From Chlorohelix sp037138995 (GTDB lineage Bacteria; Chloroflexota; Chloroflexia; Chloroheliales; Chloroheliaceae): a DNA stretch of 64,000 nt. The notes below the pieces were generated by a model. The model did not search any database, was not told where the DNA came from, and worked only from the letters and a program-made list of their open reading frames with translations. The position numbers and the translations under genes are program-made. The DNA is taken from positions 62,001 to 126,000 of the forward strand of contig NZ_JBAXHI010000002.1 in assembly GCF_037138995.1 (NCBI RefSeq), written 5' to 3'. Below, piece after piece: positions 17,152-25,433 of the stretch (positions are counted from its first letter, which is position 1; each line of letters begins with the position of its first letter).

Positions 17152-18711
17152 ATGGCAGTACGTGCTGACGAAATTAGCGCAATAATTCGCAAACAACTGG
17201 AAGGTCTCGATACTACCGCCAAACAAGTAGAAGTCGGTACGGTAGTTGAAGTGGGCGACGGTATTGCCCGCGTGTACGGGTTGTCGGGCGTGAAATCGAG
17301 CGAACTAGTTGAATTCCCCGGCAGGGGTTCCGACGGCTCTGATGTGGTGGGTATGGCGCTGAACCTCGAAGAAGATACCGTCGGTGTTATAATTATGGGT
17401 CCTTACACCCATATTCAGGAAGGCGATACTGTTCGCACCACCGGCAAAATTATTCAGGTGCCGGTTGGAGCTGCTCTAGTCGGTCGCGTAGTGAACGCGC
17501 TAGGACAGCCCATTGATGGAAAAGGCGAAATTGCCACTACTAAAACACGCTATATTGAGCGCGTTGCCCCCGGAGTAATTACTCGTAAATCTGTAGATAC
17601 GCCCGTTCAAACTGGTATCAAAGTATTGGACGCACTGATTCCGATTGGTCGTGGTCAGCGCGAATTAATCATCGGTGACCGCCAGACCGGTAAAACCGCC
17701 ATCGCCATTGACACCATCATTAACCAAAAGGGCGGCGACATGGTTTGTATCTATGTTGCTATTGGTCAGAAACAGGCACAAGTAGCGCAGGTGGTCGGTA
17801 TTCTGGAAAAAGCTGGCGCAATGGAACACACCATTGTGGTGTCGGCTTCTGCTGCTGACCCCTCGCCGTTACGTTATATCGCTCCTTACTCCGGTTGCGC
17901 TATGGGCGAGGAGATAATGGAAAGCGGTGTTACCCTGCCGGATGGTCGTGTTATCAAAGATGCTTTGATTATCTATGATGACCTTTCCAAACATGCCAAT
18001 GCTTATCGCGAAGTGTCGCTGTTGTTGCGTCGCCCTGCTGGTCGTGAAGCGTATCCCGGTGACGTATTCTACCTGCACAGTCGCTTACTAGAACGCGCCG
18101 CTCGTTTGAATGAAGATAATGGTGGCGGTAGTTTGACCGCGTTGCCGGTTATTGAAACCCAAGCGAACGACGTGTCGGCTTATATCCCAACCAACGTAAT
18201 CTCGATTACCGATGGTCAAATCTTCCTTGAAACCGACCTATTTAACTCCGGTATTCGCCCGGCGGTTAACCCCGGTATCTCTGTATCTCGCGTAGGTAGT
18301 TCCGCGCAAACCGCTCCTATGAAGCAGGTAGCAGGTGGTATGAAACTGGCATTGGCACAGTTCCGTGACCTTGCCGCTTTTGCACAATTTGCTAGCGACT
18401 TGGATAAAGCTACCAAAGCCCAGTTGGAACGCGGTCAGCGTATTACCGAAGGTTTGAAACAGCCTCAGTATCAACCGCTTGCGTTTGAAAAGCAAGTTAT
18501 TTCCATCTTTGCAGTTAACAATGGTTATCTGGATGATGTACCGCTCGACAAGGTTAAGGCATTTGAGAACGGTTTGCTCAAATTCATTGAAGACGTATAT
18601 CCGAAATTCGTTTCGGATGTTCACAATAGCCCACGCAAGAAAATGAGCGATGACCAGCTTAAACAGCTTCGTACTATAATTGGTGAGTTCAAACAGGGCT
18701 GGCTAGGGTAA
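17152..18711 (+). CDS. atpA: ATP synthase F1 subunit alpha
   Basis: This is the non-catalytic nucleotide-binding subunit of the F1 hexamer, 519 residues. The P-loop GDRQTGKT is at 175-182. VSRVGSSAQ in the C-terminal half carries the arginine that reaches into the catalytic site. N-terminal (VGTVVEVGDGIARVYGL) and C-terminal helical domains are complete. AGGAGG precedes the ATG. A 65-base spacer separates it from delta, and an 11-bp hairpin follows before gamma. Confidence 0.98.
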   Translation: MAVRADEISAIIRKQLEGLDTTAKQVEVGTVVEVGDGIARVYGLSGVKSSELVEFPGRGSDGSDVVGMALNLEEDTVGVIIMGPYTHIQEGDTVRTTGKIIQVPVGAALVGRVVNALGQPIDGKGEIATTKTRYIERVAPGVITRKSVDTPVQTGIKVLDALIPIGRGQRELIIGDRQTGKTAIAIDTIINQKGGDMVCIYVAIGQKQAQVAQVVGILEKAGAMEHTIVVSASAADPSPLRYIAPYSGCAMGEEIMESGVTLPDGRVIKDALIIYDDLSKHANAYREVSLLLRRPAGREAYPGDVFYLHSRLLERAARLNEDNGGGSLTALPVIETQANDVSAYIPTNVISITDGQIFLETDLFNSGIRPAVNPGISVSRVGSSAQTAPMKQVAGGMKLALAQFRDLAAFAQFASDLDKATKAQLERGQRITEGLKQPQYQPLAFEKQVISIFAVNNGYLDDVPLDKVKAFENGLLKFIEDVYPKFVSDVHNSPRKKMSDDQLKQLRTIIGEFKQGWLG

Positions 18712-18721
18712 ATTTGAGGTG

Positions 18722-18758
18722 ACGTGAACCGGAGTTCTAAGAATTATCCGGTTCACGT
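18722..18758 (+). other. Intercistronic stem-loop between atpA and atpG
   Basis: ACGTGAACCGG (18722-18732) and CCGGTTCACGT (18748-18758) are perfect 11-bp arms with a 15-base loop, ending about 18 bases before the gamma start codon. There is no T-run. Its position could limit access to, or set the 5' end of, the gamma message. Confidence 0.6.
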
Positions 18759-18776
18759 TTGAAAACAGAGGAAAAA

Positions 18777-19661
18777 ATGCCGAGCGTACGTGTAATTAAA
18801 AGACGCATTCGCAGCGTAAGTAATACCGGGCAGATTACCAAAGCGATGGAACTGGTGGCAGCCAGCCGCATGCGCCGTGCCCAGATGAACGTACTCTCCA
18901 GCCGCCCTTTTTCAAAGAAGGTGCTGGAGGTAATTGCGGACATTGCAGGTATCAGCGATAAAGACTTTCGAAATATTAGCCCCTTGCTCCAGCAGCGAGA
19001 GCTTAAAACCGTTGGTCTAGTGCTGATTACAACCGACAAAGGTTTAGCTGGTAGCCTTAATACCAATGCTCTTCGTCGTGCAACTCGCTTTCTTGCCTCC
19101 GAAACGGGGGGTAAGCCTGTTAAAATAATCACAATCGGGCGCAAAGGTCGCGATTTTATGGTCAGAGTAGGTAAAGATATAATAGCAGAGTTCGATAATA
19201 TAAGAGCGAACCCCGATCTGCTGGATATTTTGCCTATCGCGCGGGTGGTTATTGATGAATTTACCAAAGGTACGGTTGATGTAGTTTATCTTCTGTACAC
19301 CGATTTTATCAATACCCTGACGGTGCGTCCCAAACTTATAAAATTGCTTCCAATTGAACCTGATATGAGCGTAGAGGAAGCAGGCTTCAAGAAAATAGAT
19401 TTTATCTTCGAGCCAGACCCGAATGGTGTGTTGCTTTCGCTCCTTCCTCGCTATGTCGAGGTTGAAATATATCAGGCTATCCTTGAAAATATCGCCAGCG
19501 AACAGAGCAGCAAAATGGTGGCGATGCGTAATGCAACCGATAAAGCTAAAGAACTGAAGGCTGACCTGACGCTGTTGATGAATAAAACGCGCCAAGCTCA
19601 GATTACAGGTGAAATATTGGAAATCGCCAGCGCGGCGGTGGCTCTGGAAAAACAGAAGTAG
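18777..19661 (+). CDS. atpG: ATP synthase F1 subunit gamma
   Basis: This is the central rotor shaft. From the ATG at 18777 (AGAGG six bases upstream) it has 294 residues; a TTG six codons earlier is not supported. The N-terminal coiled coil starts RVIKRRIRSVSNTGQITKAM and the C-terminal coiled coil holds ASEQSSKMVAMRNATDKA and LTLLMNKTRQAQITGEILEI, all family signatures. The Rossmann-like middle domain contains LITTDKGLAGSLN. It sits between alpha and beta, flanked on both sides by structured spacers. Confidence 0.97.
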   Translation: MPSVRVIKRRIRSVSNTGQITKAMELVAASRMRRAQMNVLSSRPFSKKVLEVIADIAGISDKDFRNISPLLQQRELKTVGLVLITTDKGLAGSLNTNALRRATRFLASETGGKPVKIITIGRKGRDFMVRVGKDIIAEFDNIRANPDLLDILPIARVVIDEFTKGTVDVVYLLYTDFINTLTVRPKLIKLLPIEPDMSVEEAGFKKIDFIFEPDPNGVLLSLLPRYVEVEIYQAILENIASEQSSKMVAMRNATDKAKELKADLTLLMNKTRQAQITGEILEIASAAVALEKQK

Positions 19662-19756
19662 GCTTTAGGCTTTAGGTTTTAGGATACTTAACGCCGATTA
19701 TTGATACCTAATGCCTAACACCTTATATCTGTGAAGAGGAAGGAAGTAGGATTATA

Positions 19757-21163
19757 ATGACCGCAACTTATAAAACCGAAGGACATGTAGTGCAGGTGAT
19801 GGGTCCCGTGGTTGACGTGGAGTTTCCGCCGGATTGCCTACCTGATATTTATAATGCTGTTGAAGTTCCTATCGAAGGACAGCAAGATTCTCTGGTTGTC
19901 GAAGTACAGCAACACCTTGGTAACGATTGGGTACGCTGCGTAGCAATGTCCAGTACTGATGGTCTGCGCCGCGGTGACAAAGCCTTCGATACTGGCAAGG
20001 CTATTGCAGTCCCGGTAGGTGAAGGTACGCTTGGTCGTATCTTTAACGTGCTTGGTCGCACCGTGGACCTCAAAGGACCTTCGGCTACCACCGAAACCCG
20101 CCCAATCCACGCTTCTGCGCCTTCTTTCGCCGACCAATCAACCGAAGCCCAAATGTTTGAAACCGGTATGAAAGTAATCGATTTGATTGCTCCATTTACT
20201 CGCGGTGGTAAAATCGGTGTGTTCGGTGGTGCAGGTGTAGGCAAAACCGTAATTATCCAAGAACTGATTAACAACGTTGCCAAAGCGCACGGTGGTTACT
20301 CGGTATTTGCCGGTGTGGGCGAAAGAACCCGCGAAGGTAATGACCTCTACCATGAAATGACTGATGCAGGCGTTATGGACAAGACCGTGATGGTCTTTGG
20401 ACAGATGAACGAACCGCCCGGCGCTCGTTTGCGCGTAGGTTTGACCGGTCTGACTATGGCGGAATACTTCCGCGATAGCAAAGGGGCAGACGTGCTGTTG
20501 TTCATTGACAACATCTTCCGCTTTGTACAAGCTGGTTCTGAAGTGTCAGCGTTGTTGGGACGCATGCCTAGTGCAGTAGGGTACCAGCCAACTCTGGCTA
20601 CTGAAATGGGTCAGTTGCAAGAGCGCATTACTACCACCAAGCGCGGTTCGATTACCTCGGTGCAAGCAGTGTACGTGCCTGCTGACGACTATACCGATCC
20701 TGCTCCGGCTACTACTTTCGCCCACTTGGATGCAACTATTTCGCTGGAACGCCGCATTTCTGAGCAGGGTATTTACCCGGCGGTAGATCCGCTCTCTAGC
20801 ACCAGCCGCATTCTCGACCCGCTGATTGTTGGTCAGGAGCATTACGATGTAGCGCGTGCCGCTCAACGCACATTGCAGAAATATCGCGACTTGCAAGATA
20901 TTATCGCCATTTTGGGTGTGGACGAATTGAGCGAAGATGATAAGCTCACCGTAACTCGCGCCCGTAAGATTGAACGTTTCTTCAGCCAGCCGATGCACGT
21001 GGCAGAACAGTTTACTGGTCGCCCCGGCGTGTTCGTAAAGGTCGGAGAAACAGTGCGTGGTGTCAAGGAAATTCTGGAAGGCAAGTATGATGCCGTACCA
21101 GAGCAGGCGTTCTTTATGGCCGGAGCTATCGAGGACGTTCTCAAGAACGCCGAGAATCTCTAA
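19757..21163 (+). CDS. atpD: ATP synthase F1 subunit beta
   Basis: This is the catalytic F1 subunit, 468 residues. The P-loop GGAGVGKT is at 157-164, the catalytic glutamate Glu189 is in GERTREGND, and the C-terminal lever carries GVDELSEDDK, close to the usual DELSEED. ALLGRMPSAVGYQPTLATEM and DPLSSTSRIL are also visible. The start has AAGGAAG with a spacing near 10. The preceding spacer (19662-19756) contains short TTTAGG-type repeats that can pair with CCTAA motifs further on. Beta is followed by epsilon after 15 bases. Confidence 0.98.
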   Translation: MTATYKTEGHVVQVMGPVVDVEFPPDCLPDIYNAVEVPIEGQQDSLVVEVQQHLGNDWVRCVAMSSTDGLRRGDKAFDTGKAIAVPVGEGTLGRIFNVLGRTVDLKGPSATTETRPIHASAPSFADQSTEAQMFETGMKVIDLIAPFTRGGKIGVFGGAGVGKTVIIQELINNVAKAHGGYSVFAGVGERTREGNDLYHEMTDAGVMDKTVMVFGQMNEPPGARLRVGLTGLTMAEYFRDSKGADVLLFIDNIFRFVQAGSEVSALLGRMPSAVGYQPTLATEMGQLQERITTTKRGSITSVQAVYVPADDYTDPAPATTFAHLDATISLERRISEQGIYPAVDPLSSTSRILDPLIVGQEHYDVARAAQRTLQKYRDLQDIIAILGVDELSEDDKLTVTRARKIERFFSQPMHVAEQFTGRPGVFVKVGETVRGVKEILEGKYDAVPEQAFFMAGAIEDVLKNAENL

Positions 21164-21178
21164 TCAGGAGATTTAGGA

Positions 21179-21622
21179 ATGCCACTTAGATTGCAAATTG
21201 TCACCGCCGAGCGGGTGGTGTTTGATGAAGATGTTGATTATGTCACTGCCCCCGGTGAGGAAGGTGTGCTGGGTATTTTACCTAAGCATGCCCCTCTATT
21301 GAGCGGGTTGCAGGCTGGCGAACTGCGCTATAAACGTGGTGCTGATCAGACTGCACTGGCTATTGGTGGCGGCTTTATTGAAATAATCAATAATAAGGTC
21401 ATAGTGTTGGCGGATAGTGCTGAGCGTAGCGATGAAATTGATTTATCGCGTGCCGAAGAAGCTCGCAAACGTGCCGAATATCTTCTCCAAGATAGAGGAA
21501 AAATTAGCATGGAGGATGCCTTGCGTGCTGAGATTTCCTTACGTAGAGCATTAGTCCGTATCGAAGTTGCAAGGCGGCATGGTGGGCGCGGTGGCGTTCC
21601 ACGCATGACTATGGAAGAATAA
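21179..21622 (+). CDS. atpC: ATP synthase F1 subunit epsilon
   Basis: This 147-residue rotor subunit regulates ATP hydrolysis. The N-terminal beta-barrel is clear (LQIVTAERVVFDEDVDYVTA and GEEGVLGILPKHAPLLSGL), and a C-terminal helical hairpin of about 60 residues follows. CAGGAGATTTAGGA precedes the ATG. It is the last gene of the operon, followed 14 bases later by a strong terminator. Confidence 0.96.
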   Translation: MPLRLQIVTAERVVFDEDVDYVTAPGEEGVLGILPKHAPLLSGLQAGELRYKRGADQTALAIGGGFIEIINNKVIVLADSAERSDEIDLSRAEEARKRAEYLLQDRGKISMEDALRAEISLRRALVRIEVARRHGGRGGVPRMTMEE

Positions 21623-21635
21623 GAAAATTAAGAAG

Positions 21636-21661
21636 CGCGGGTATAATGCCCGCGTTTTTTT
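21636..21661 (+). terminator. Rho-independent terminator of the ATP synthase operon
   Basis: CGCGGG (21636-21641), a 7-base loop and CCCGCG (21649-21654) are followed at once by seven T residues. This is a textbook intrinsic terminator 14 bases after the epsilon stop codon. Confidence 0.92.
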
Positions 21662-21881
21662 ATGTTAGGTTCTTTATCTTATCGGCAACTTCGGTATTTG
21701 CCTTTACTCCCATTTCAGAAAATTCTAGCCTTTGGAAGTAACCCTCGGCTGTTCCGACTGGGTTGTTTCAACAATCACCAGATAAATTGGGTTGACGTAT
21801 TTGCCGATAACAGGATATACTTTTGTTTCGGCAGGTTCAACGGTTTTTTTGCTGTTATGAAACTTGAAAAGTATTTCTAAA

Positions 21882-21906
21882 GACCGTAGCTCTATATGTT
21901 ACGGTC
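21882..21906 (+). other. Stem-loop in the leader of the tyrS fusion gene
   Basis: GACCGTAGC (21882-21890) and GTTACGGTC (21898-21906) pair over 9 positions with one G-T, with a 7-base loop, followed by AATTTTATTT. It ends 30 bases before the likely start codon and could be a weak terminator or attenuator. I see no T-box antiterminator sequence in the 270-base leader, and nothing else of note there. Confidence 0.4.
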
Positions 21907-21935
21907 AATTTTATTTGTACAAGGGTAAGCAAAAT

Positions 21936-23900
21936 ATGCGATTCAGCGTTGCGGCACAGGTTTTTGAAAAATTTCCTGATTATATTGTTGGTGGGGTAAT
22001 TGCGGCAGGGCTTGATAATAAACGTGTGCAAGAATTATCTTACCGATTCCTTCTCGTAGCTATGCAGGAGGCACGCAGCCATTTTAACGAGGATGCTTCT
22101 AATCTTGCCAGTCATCCCTATATTGCGCGGTGGCGAGAAGCTTTTCGGTTAGCGGGCATAAAACCCGGTGATTTCCAATCATCCTCAGAAGCGTTGTTGC
22201 GGCGAGTGGTGAAAGGACAGGATTTACCATCGATTAATTCTGCTATCAATATAGCAAATGCGGTTTCGTTACGTTACGCTATACCGATGGGTGGGCATGA
22301 CATTGACCGTTTGGTGGGTGATTTGGCGGTAAGGCTTTCCCATAGTGATGATGTTTTTTCCCCGCCGGATGGTGATGAAGGGCAGATTGAGAAATTGCCC
22401 GCCGGAGAAATCGCATATGTGGATGATGCCGAAGTACGTACCCGCCGTTGGGTTTGGCGGCAGGGTCGTAAAGCCCGCGTTGATGAAAATAGCCAGAACA
22501 TTTTCTTTCCGATAGATGGCTTTGAAAGTTTGAACGGTGATGAGGTGCGCCATGCTGCCGAAGAATTGGCAAAGCTATTGTCTGAGCATTTGGGGGCGCA
22601 ATGCCAAACTTTTGTAGTAAATCGGCAGCAGCCATCTTATCTTTGGGAAATTCACACCGAGAGCAGGAGCGATAAAATGAGTAGTCCTACTATTATTAGC
22701 GGACTTAAACGAGAACGCGATAAAATAGATGAGTTGCTGACCCGTGGAGTGGCGCAAATTGTAACTCGCGAGGAATTGGAAGCCAAGTTACGCAGCGGCA
22801 AACAATTGCGCGTTAAGTTGGGTATTGACCCTACTGGCCCGCTTATTCATATCGGGCGTAGCGTAACGCTGCAAAAATTGCGCCAGTTTCAAGATTTAGG
22901 ACACCAGATTGTGCTTATAATAGGGCAATTTACCGGACAAATCGGGGATGCCAGTGATAAAACCAGCACCCGCCCCATGCTTACACCCGATCAAGTGGCA
23001 GAAAACACTCGCACCTACCGCCAGCAAATTAGCAAGATTCTTGATGAGAGCAAGGTAGAATGGCGCAATAATCTCGATTGGTTTGGCAATATGCCTTTTA
23101 AAGAGGGCATCATCCTCATGACCAATTTTACCGTTGCCCAAATGATTGAGCGTGATAATTTCCGCGAACGCTGGGATGCTGGAAAGCCTATTAGCTTGCA
23201 AGAAATCGTTTATCCCGTATTACAGGGCTATGATTCGGTAATGATACACTCCGATGTAGAAATTGGCGGCACCGACCAACTGTTTAATATGATGGCGGGA
23301 CGGCTCTTGCAAGAGCGTTATGGGCAATCACCACAGAGCGTTATGTGCAATGCCATGATAAATGGTACTGATGGTCGCAAAATGAGTACCAGTCAGGGCA
23401 ATGGGGTTTATATTAGCGAACCGCCCAAAGATATGTACGCAAAAATGCTTCGCACTATAGACGAGCTAATTCTAGAATACTTTGAGGTTCTAACCAGAGT
23501 ACCGCTAGAAGAGCTTGAAGCGCTGAAGCAGCAACTTGATTCGGGCGCAAATCCTATGCTGCTCAAGAAAAAGCTGGCATACACTCTGACCGAGCAATAT
23601 CATGGCGCTCAGGCAGCCACAGCAGCGGAACGTGATTTTGAGCAGGTGCATCAACGGCGCGAATTACCTGAAGATATGCCGATTTTTACGCCTGAAGCCG
23701 GAGTTACCGAAGTAGTATTGCAAGAACTGTTGGTGAAAAACGGCTTAGCCACCAGCAATAAGGACGCACAGCGTACAGCAAGCGAAGGTGGTATTCGTAT
23801 AGACGGCGAAAAAGTGACCGATGCTAAAGCGCGTATTCTCCTTTGTGATGGTATGGTAATTCAGCGAGGTAACCGCCAGTTTTTGAAAATCAAGTTATAA
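21936..23900 (+). CDS. tyrS: B3/4 tRNA-binding domain fused to tyrosyl-tRNA synthetase
   Basis: One open frame of 654 residues joins two domains. Residues 1 to about 225 match free-standing B3/B4 proteins related to the PheRS editing domain (FPDYIVGGVIAAGLDN, LPSINSAINIANAVSLRY, IPMGGHDIDRL, AEVRTRRWVWRQ). From Met248 (base 22677) the next 407 residues are a complete class I TyrRS: HIGR as the HIGH box, VEIGGTDQLFN, KMSTS, and a C-terminal S4 RNA-binding domain. TyrRS charges tRNA-Tyr; the B3/B4 part may bind or deacylate tRNA. The first start is ATG 21936 behind a weak AAGGGT. A strong AGGAG before 22677 suggests that a separate TyrRS is also made. No stop separates the parts. Confidence 0.92.
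   Translation: MRFSVAAQVFEKFPDYIVGGVIAAGLDNKRVQELSYRFLLVAMQEARSHFNEDASNLASHPYIARWREAFRLAGIKPGDFQSSSEALLRRVVKGQDLPSINSAINIANAVSLRYAIPMGGHDIDRLVGDLAVRLSHSDDVFSPPDGDEGQIEKLPAGEIAYVDDAEVRTRRWVWRQGRKARVDENSQNIFFPIDGFESLNGDEVRHAAEELAKLLSEHLGAQCQTFVVNRQQPSYLWEIHTESRSDKMSSPTIISGLKRERDKIDELLTRGVAQIVTREELEAKLRSGKQLRVKLGIDPTGPLIHIGRSVTLQKLRQFQDLGHQIVLIIGQFTGQIGDASDKTSTRPMLTPDQVAENTRTYRQQISKILDESKVEWRNNLDWFGNMPFKEGIILMTNFTVAQMIERDNFRERWDAGKPISLQEIVYPVLQGYDSVMIHSDVEIGGTDQLFNMMAGRLLQERYGQSPQSVMCNAMINGTDGRKMSTSQGNGVYISEPPKDMYAKMLRTIDELILEYFEVLTRVPLEELEALKQQLDSGANPMLLKKKLAYTLTEQYHGAQAATAAERDFEQVHQRRELPEDMPIFTPEAGVTEVVLQELLVKNGLATSNKDAQRTASEGGIRIDGEKVTDAKARILLCDGMVIQRGNRQFLKIKL
22665..22679 (+). promoter_or_regulatory. 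Internal ribosome-binding site and start for stand-alone TyrRS
   Basis: AGGAG (22665-22669) lies 7 bases before an in-frame ATG at 22677, exactly where the TyrRS part begins. It is stronger than the site of the full-length frame. A second, 407-residue product is therefore likely. Confidence 0.65.
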
Positions 23901-24011
23901 TGGAATAAATCGCAGTAATTTTCCCATCCGGCAATGGCACGATAGAATTGGGATTGAGTGCCATGCGCTTTGATTTCTGTTATGTAATGCAAGATACTAA
24001 ATTGGAGTTTA

Positions 24012-24443
24012 ATGAGCAATAACATACCTGAAATAAATGAATATGATTATATTCTCACCTTCGATGGTGGGGCAGACCCAAACCCCGGTCGGGGTTATGG
24101 TAGTTATCACCTTAAGACCCGCAAGGGCAAAGAAAGACTGGAAAGCCGGATTCAGTTTGGCGATAATATGACCAACAATCAGGCTGAATATACCGCGCTT
24201 ATCAGTGGCTTAGCCGATTTGGTAGAAACTATTGAGCGTGCCGGCAAACAACCCTCCGCTTATAGCTTGCGAGTTTGGGGAGATAGCAACCTAGTTATTC
24301 AACAGCTAAAGGGCGCGTGGAGAGTCAAAGACCCCAAACTTGAGCCTCTTTATCGCAGAGCTTTGGAACTATCAAAACGATTCAAGGCAACCTCCCTAAA
24401 CTGGCACGACCGCTCTAACAGCGTGCGCTTGTTAGGTCATTAA
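24012..24443 (+). CDS. RNase H-like protein
   Basis: This 143-residue protein belongs to the RNase HI fold, which cleaves RNA in RNA-DNA hybrids. Three carboxylates are visible: Asp in TFDGGADPNPG, Glu in NNQAEYTAL and Asp in WGDSNLV. The last part, NWHDRSNSVRLLGH, aligns with the end of the family but lacks the fourth Asp normally seen in an AD-x-LA pattern, and it stops early. TTGGAG precedes the ATG. It lies 5 bases before the COG0523 GTPase gene, so they are probably co-transcribed. Activity may be altered or the C-terminus shortened by a small frameshift. Confidence 0.82.
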   Translation: MSNNIPEINEYDYILTFDGGADPNPGRGYGSYHLKTRKGKERLESRIQFGDNMTNNQAEYTALISGLADLVETIERAGKQPSAYSLRVWGDSNLVIQQLKGAWRVKDPKLEPLYRRALELSKRFKATSLNWHDRSNSVRLLGH

Positions 24444-24448
24444 CTAAA

Positions 24449-25372
24449 ATGAAGCGTTTACCAGTGTATTTGCTAACAGGATTTCTTGGTAGCGGCAAAA
24501 CTACCTTGCTGCAAAACCTGCTAGTATATTGTCGCGAGCAGCGCTTGAAAGTTGGCTTATTGGTAAACGATTTCGGGGCGGTCAATGTAGATGCGCTGCT
24601 GATAAACTCAACCCAGCGTGGAAATAATAAGATAACCATGATGCAACTCAGCGGCGGGTGTGCATGTTGTACCGTAAGCCGAGAGTTAGTGGTTGATATT
24701 CTGGAAATGACAATGGCTTATGAGCTTGACTTGATTATCATCGAGGCGAGCGGGGTGGCAGATGTGTTGGATTTGTTGGATCAGCTTACAATGCCCGGCT
24801 TATTACGGAGAATTTACCCTGCCGCGGTGGTTTCGGTAGTGGACGGTTTGCGCTTTTACGACTATGCCAAAACCATGCCACTGGTACAAAGGCAAGTTCA
24901 GTACGCCGACCTTTTGATATTTAACAAATGTGACCTGCTGGAAGGCGACATTTATGATAAAGCATTGGTAGAACTCAAGAAATTAAACCCACATGCTGCC
25001 ATTTATCCTGCTATCTACGCCAAAATAGACCCAGCCCTCATTTTTGAGCGGGTTGCCCGTAACTTTGTTCCTCAAGAGCAAGCCACTCATAATCATTTAA
25101 CTTTTCATGCTTGGGAACACATACTATCTAGCCCATTAGACCAACTACGCTTTGAAGCTTTTTTATCACAAATGCCTTTGCAAATCATACGCGCCAAAGG
25201 CTTTGTAAAATTTTCCGGTGAGGTTGATTTGTACCTGCTTCAGTATGTTTTGGGGCAGCGTGTGCTAACACGTCTTGAAGATAGCGATGAAATTCAACCG
25301 CGCTTGGTATTCATTGGACAAAACCTGAATCTTGAAGAATTAGAATGTAGGTTAAAAGAGTGTGAGGCGTAA
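24449..25372 (+). CDS. COG0523 (CobW/ZNG-type) metallo-GTPase
   Basis: This 307-residue G3E-family GTPase probably inserts or supplies a metal, often zinc or cobalt, to client proteins. Walker A is GFLGSGKT at 11-18, the metal-binding CxCC is CACC at 71-74 after LSGG, IIIEASGVAD is the switch region and NKCD is the base-specificity motif. The C-terminal CobW_C domain has only scattered histidines rather than a His-rich stretch. The gene follows the RNase H-like gene by 5 bases. The metal client is not evident from the neighbours. Confidence 0.9.
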   Translation: MKRLPVYLLTGFLGSGKTTLLQNLLVYCREQRLKVGLLVNDFGAVNVDALLINSTQRGNNKITMMQLSGGCACCTVSRELVVDILEMTMAYELDLIIIEASGVADVLDLLDQLTMPGLLRRIYPAAVVSVVDGLRFYDYAKTMPLVQRQVQYADLLIFNKCDLLEGDIYDKALVELKKLNPHAAIYPAIYAKIDPALIFERVARNFVPQEQATHNHLTFHAWEHILSSPLDQLRFEAFLSQMPLQIIRAKGFVKFSGEVDLYLLQYVLGQRVLTRLEDSDEIQPRLVFIGQNLNLEELECRLKECEA

Positions 25373-25396
25373 AAAAGGCGCATAGCTTTATGCGCC
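25371..25396 (-). terminator. Terminator between convergent genes
   Basis: GGCGCATA (25377-25384), loop GCTT and TATGCGCC (25389-25396) form a hairpin. On the minus strand it is followed by six T residues, ending the regulator gene. It lies directly after the plus-strand GTPase stop and may act for both. Confidence 0.8.
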
Positions 25397-25433
25397 CTTG
25401 TTCAATATATGGCTGTTTATCTCAAGACTGAAT

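Noticed and set aside
21662..21880. 72-codon frame directly after the ATP synthase terminator
   Set aside because: It starts inside the terminator T-run and has no recognisable domain; it is most likely the leader region of the tyrS fusion gene.
21662..21935. T-box riboswitch before tyrS
   Set aside because: I could not find the conserved T-box antiterminator sequence or a specifier loop; only a short hairpin is present.
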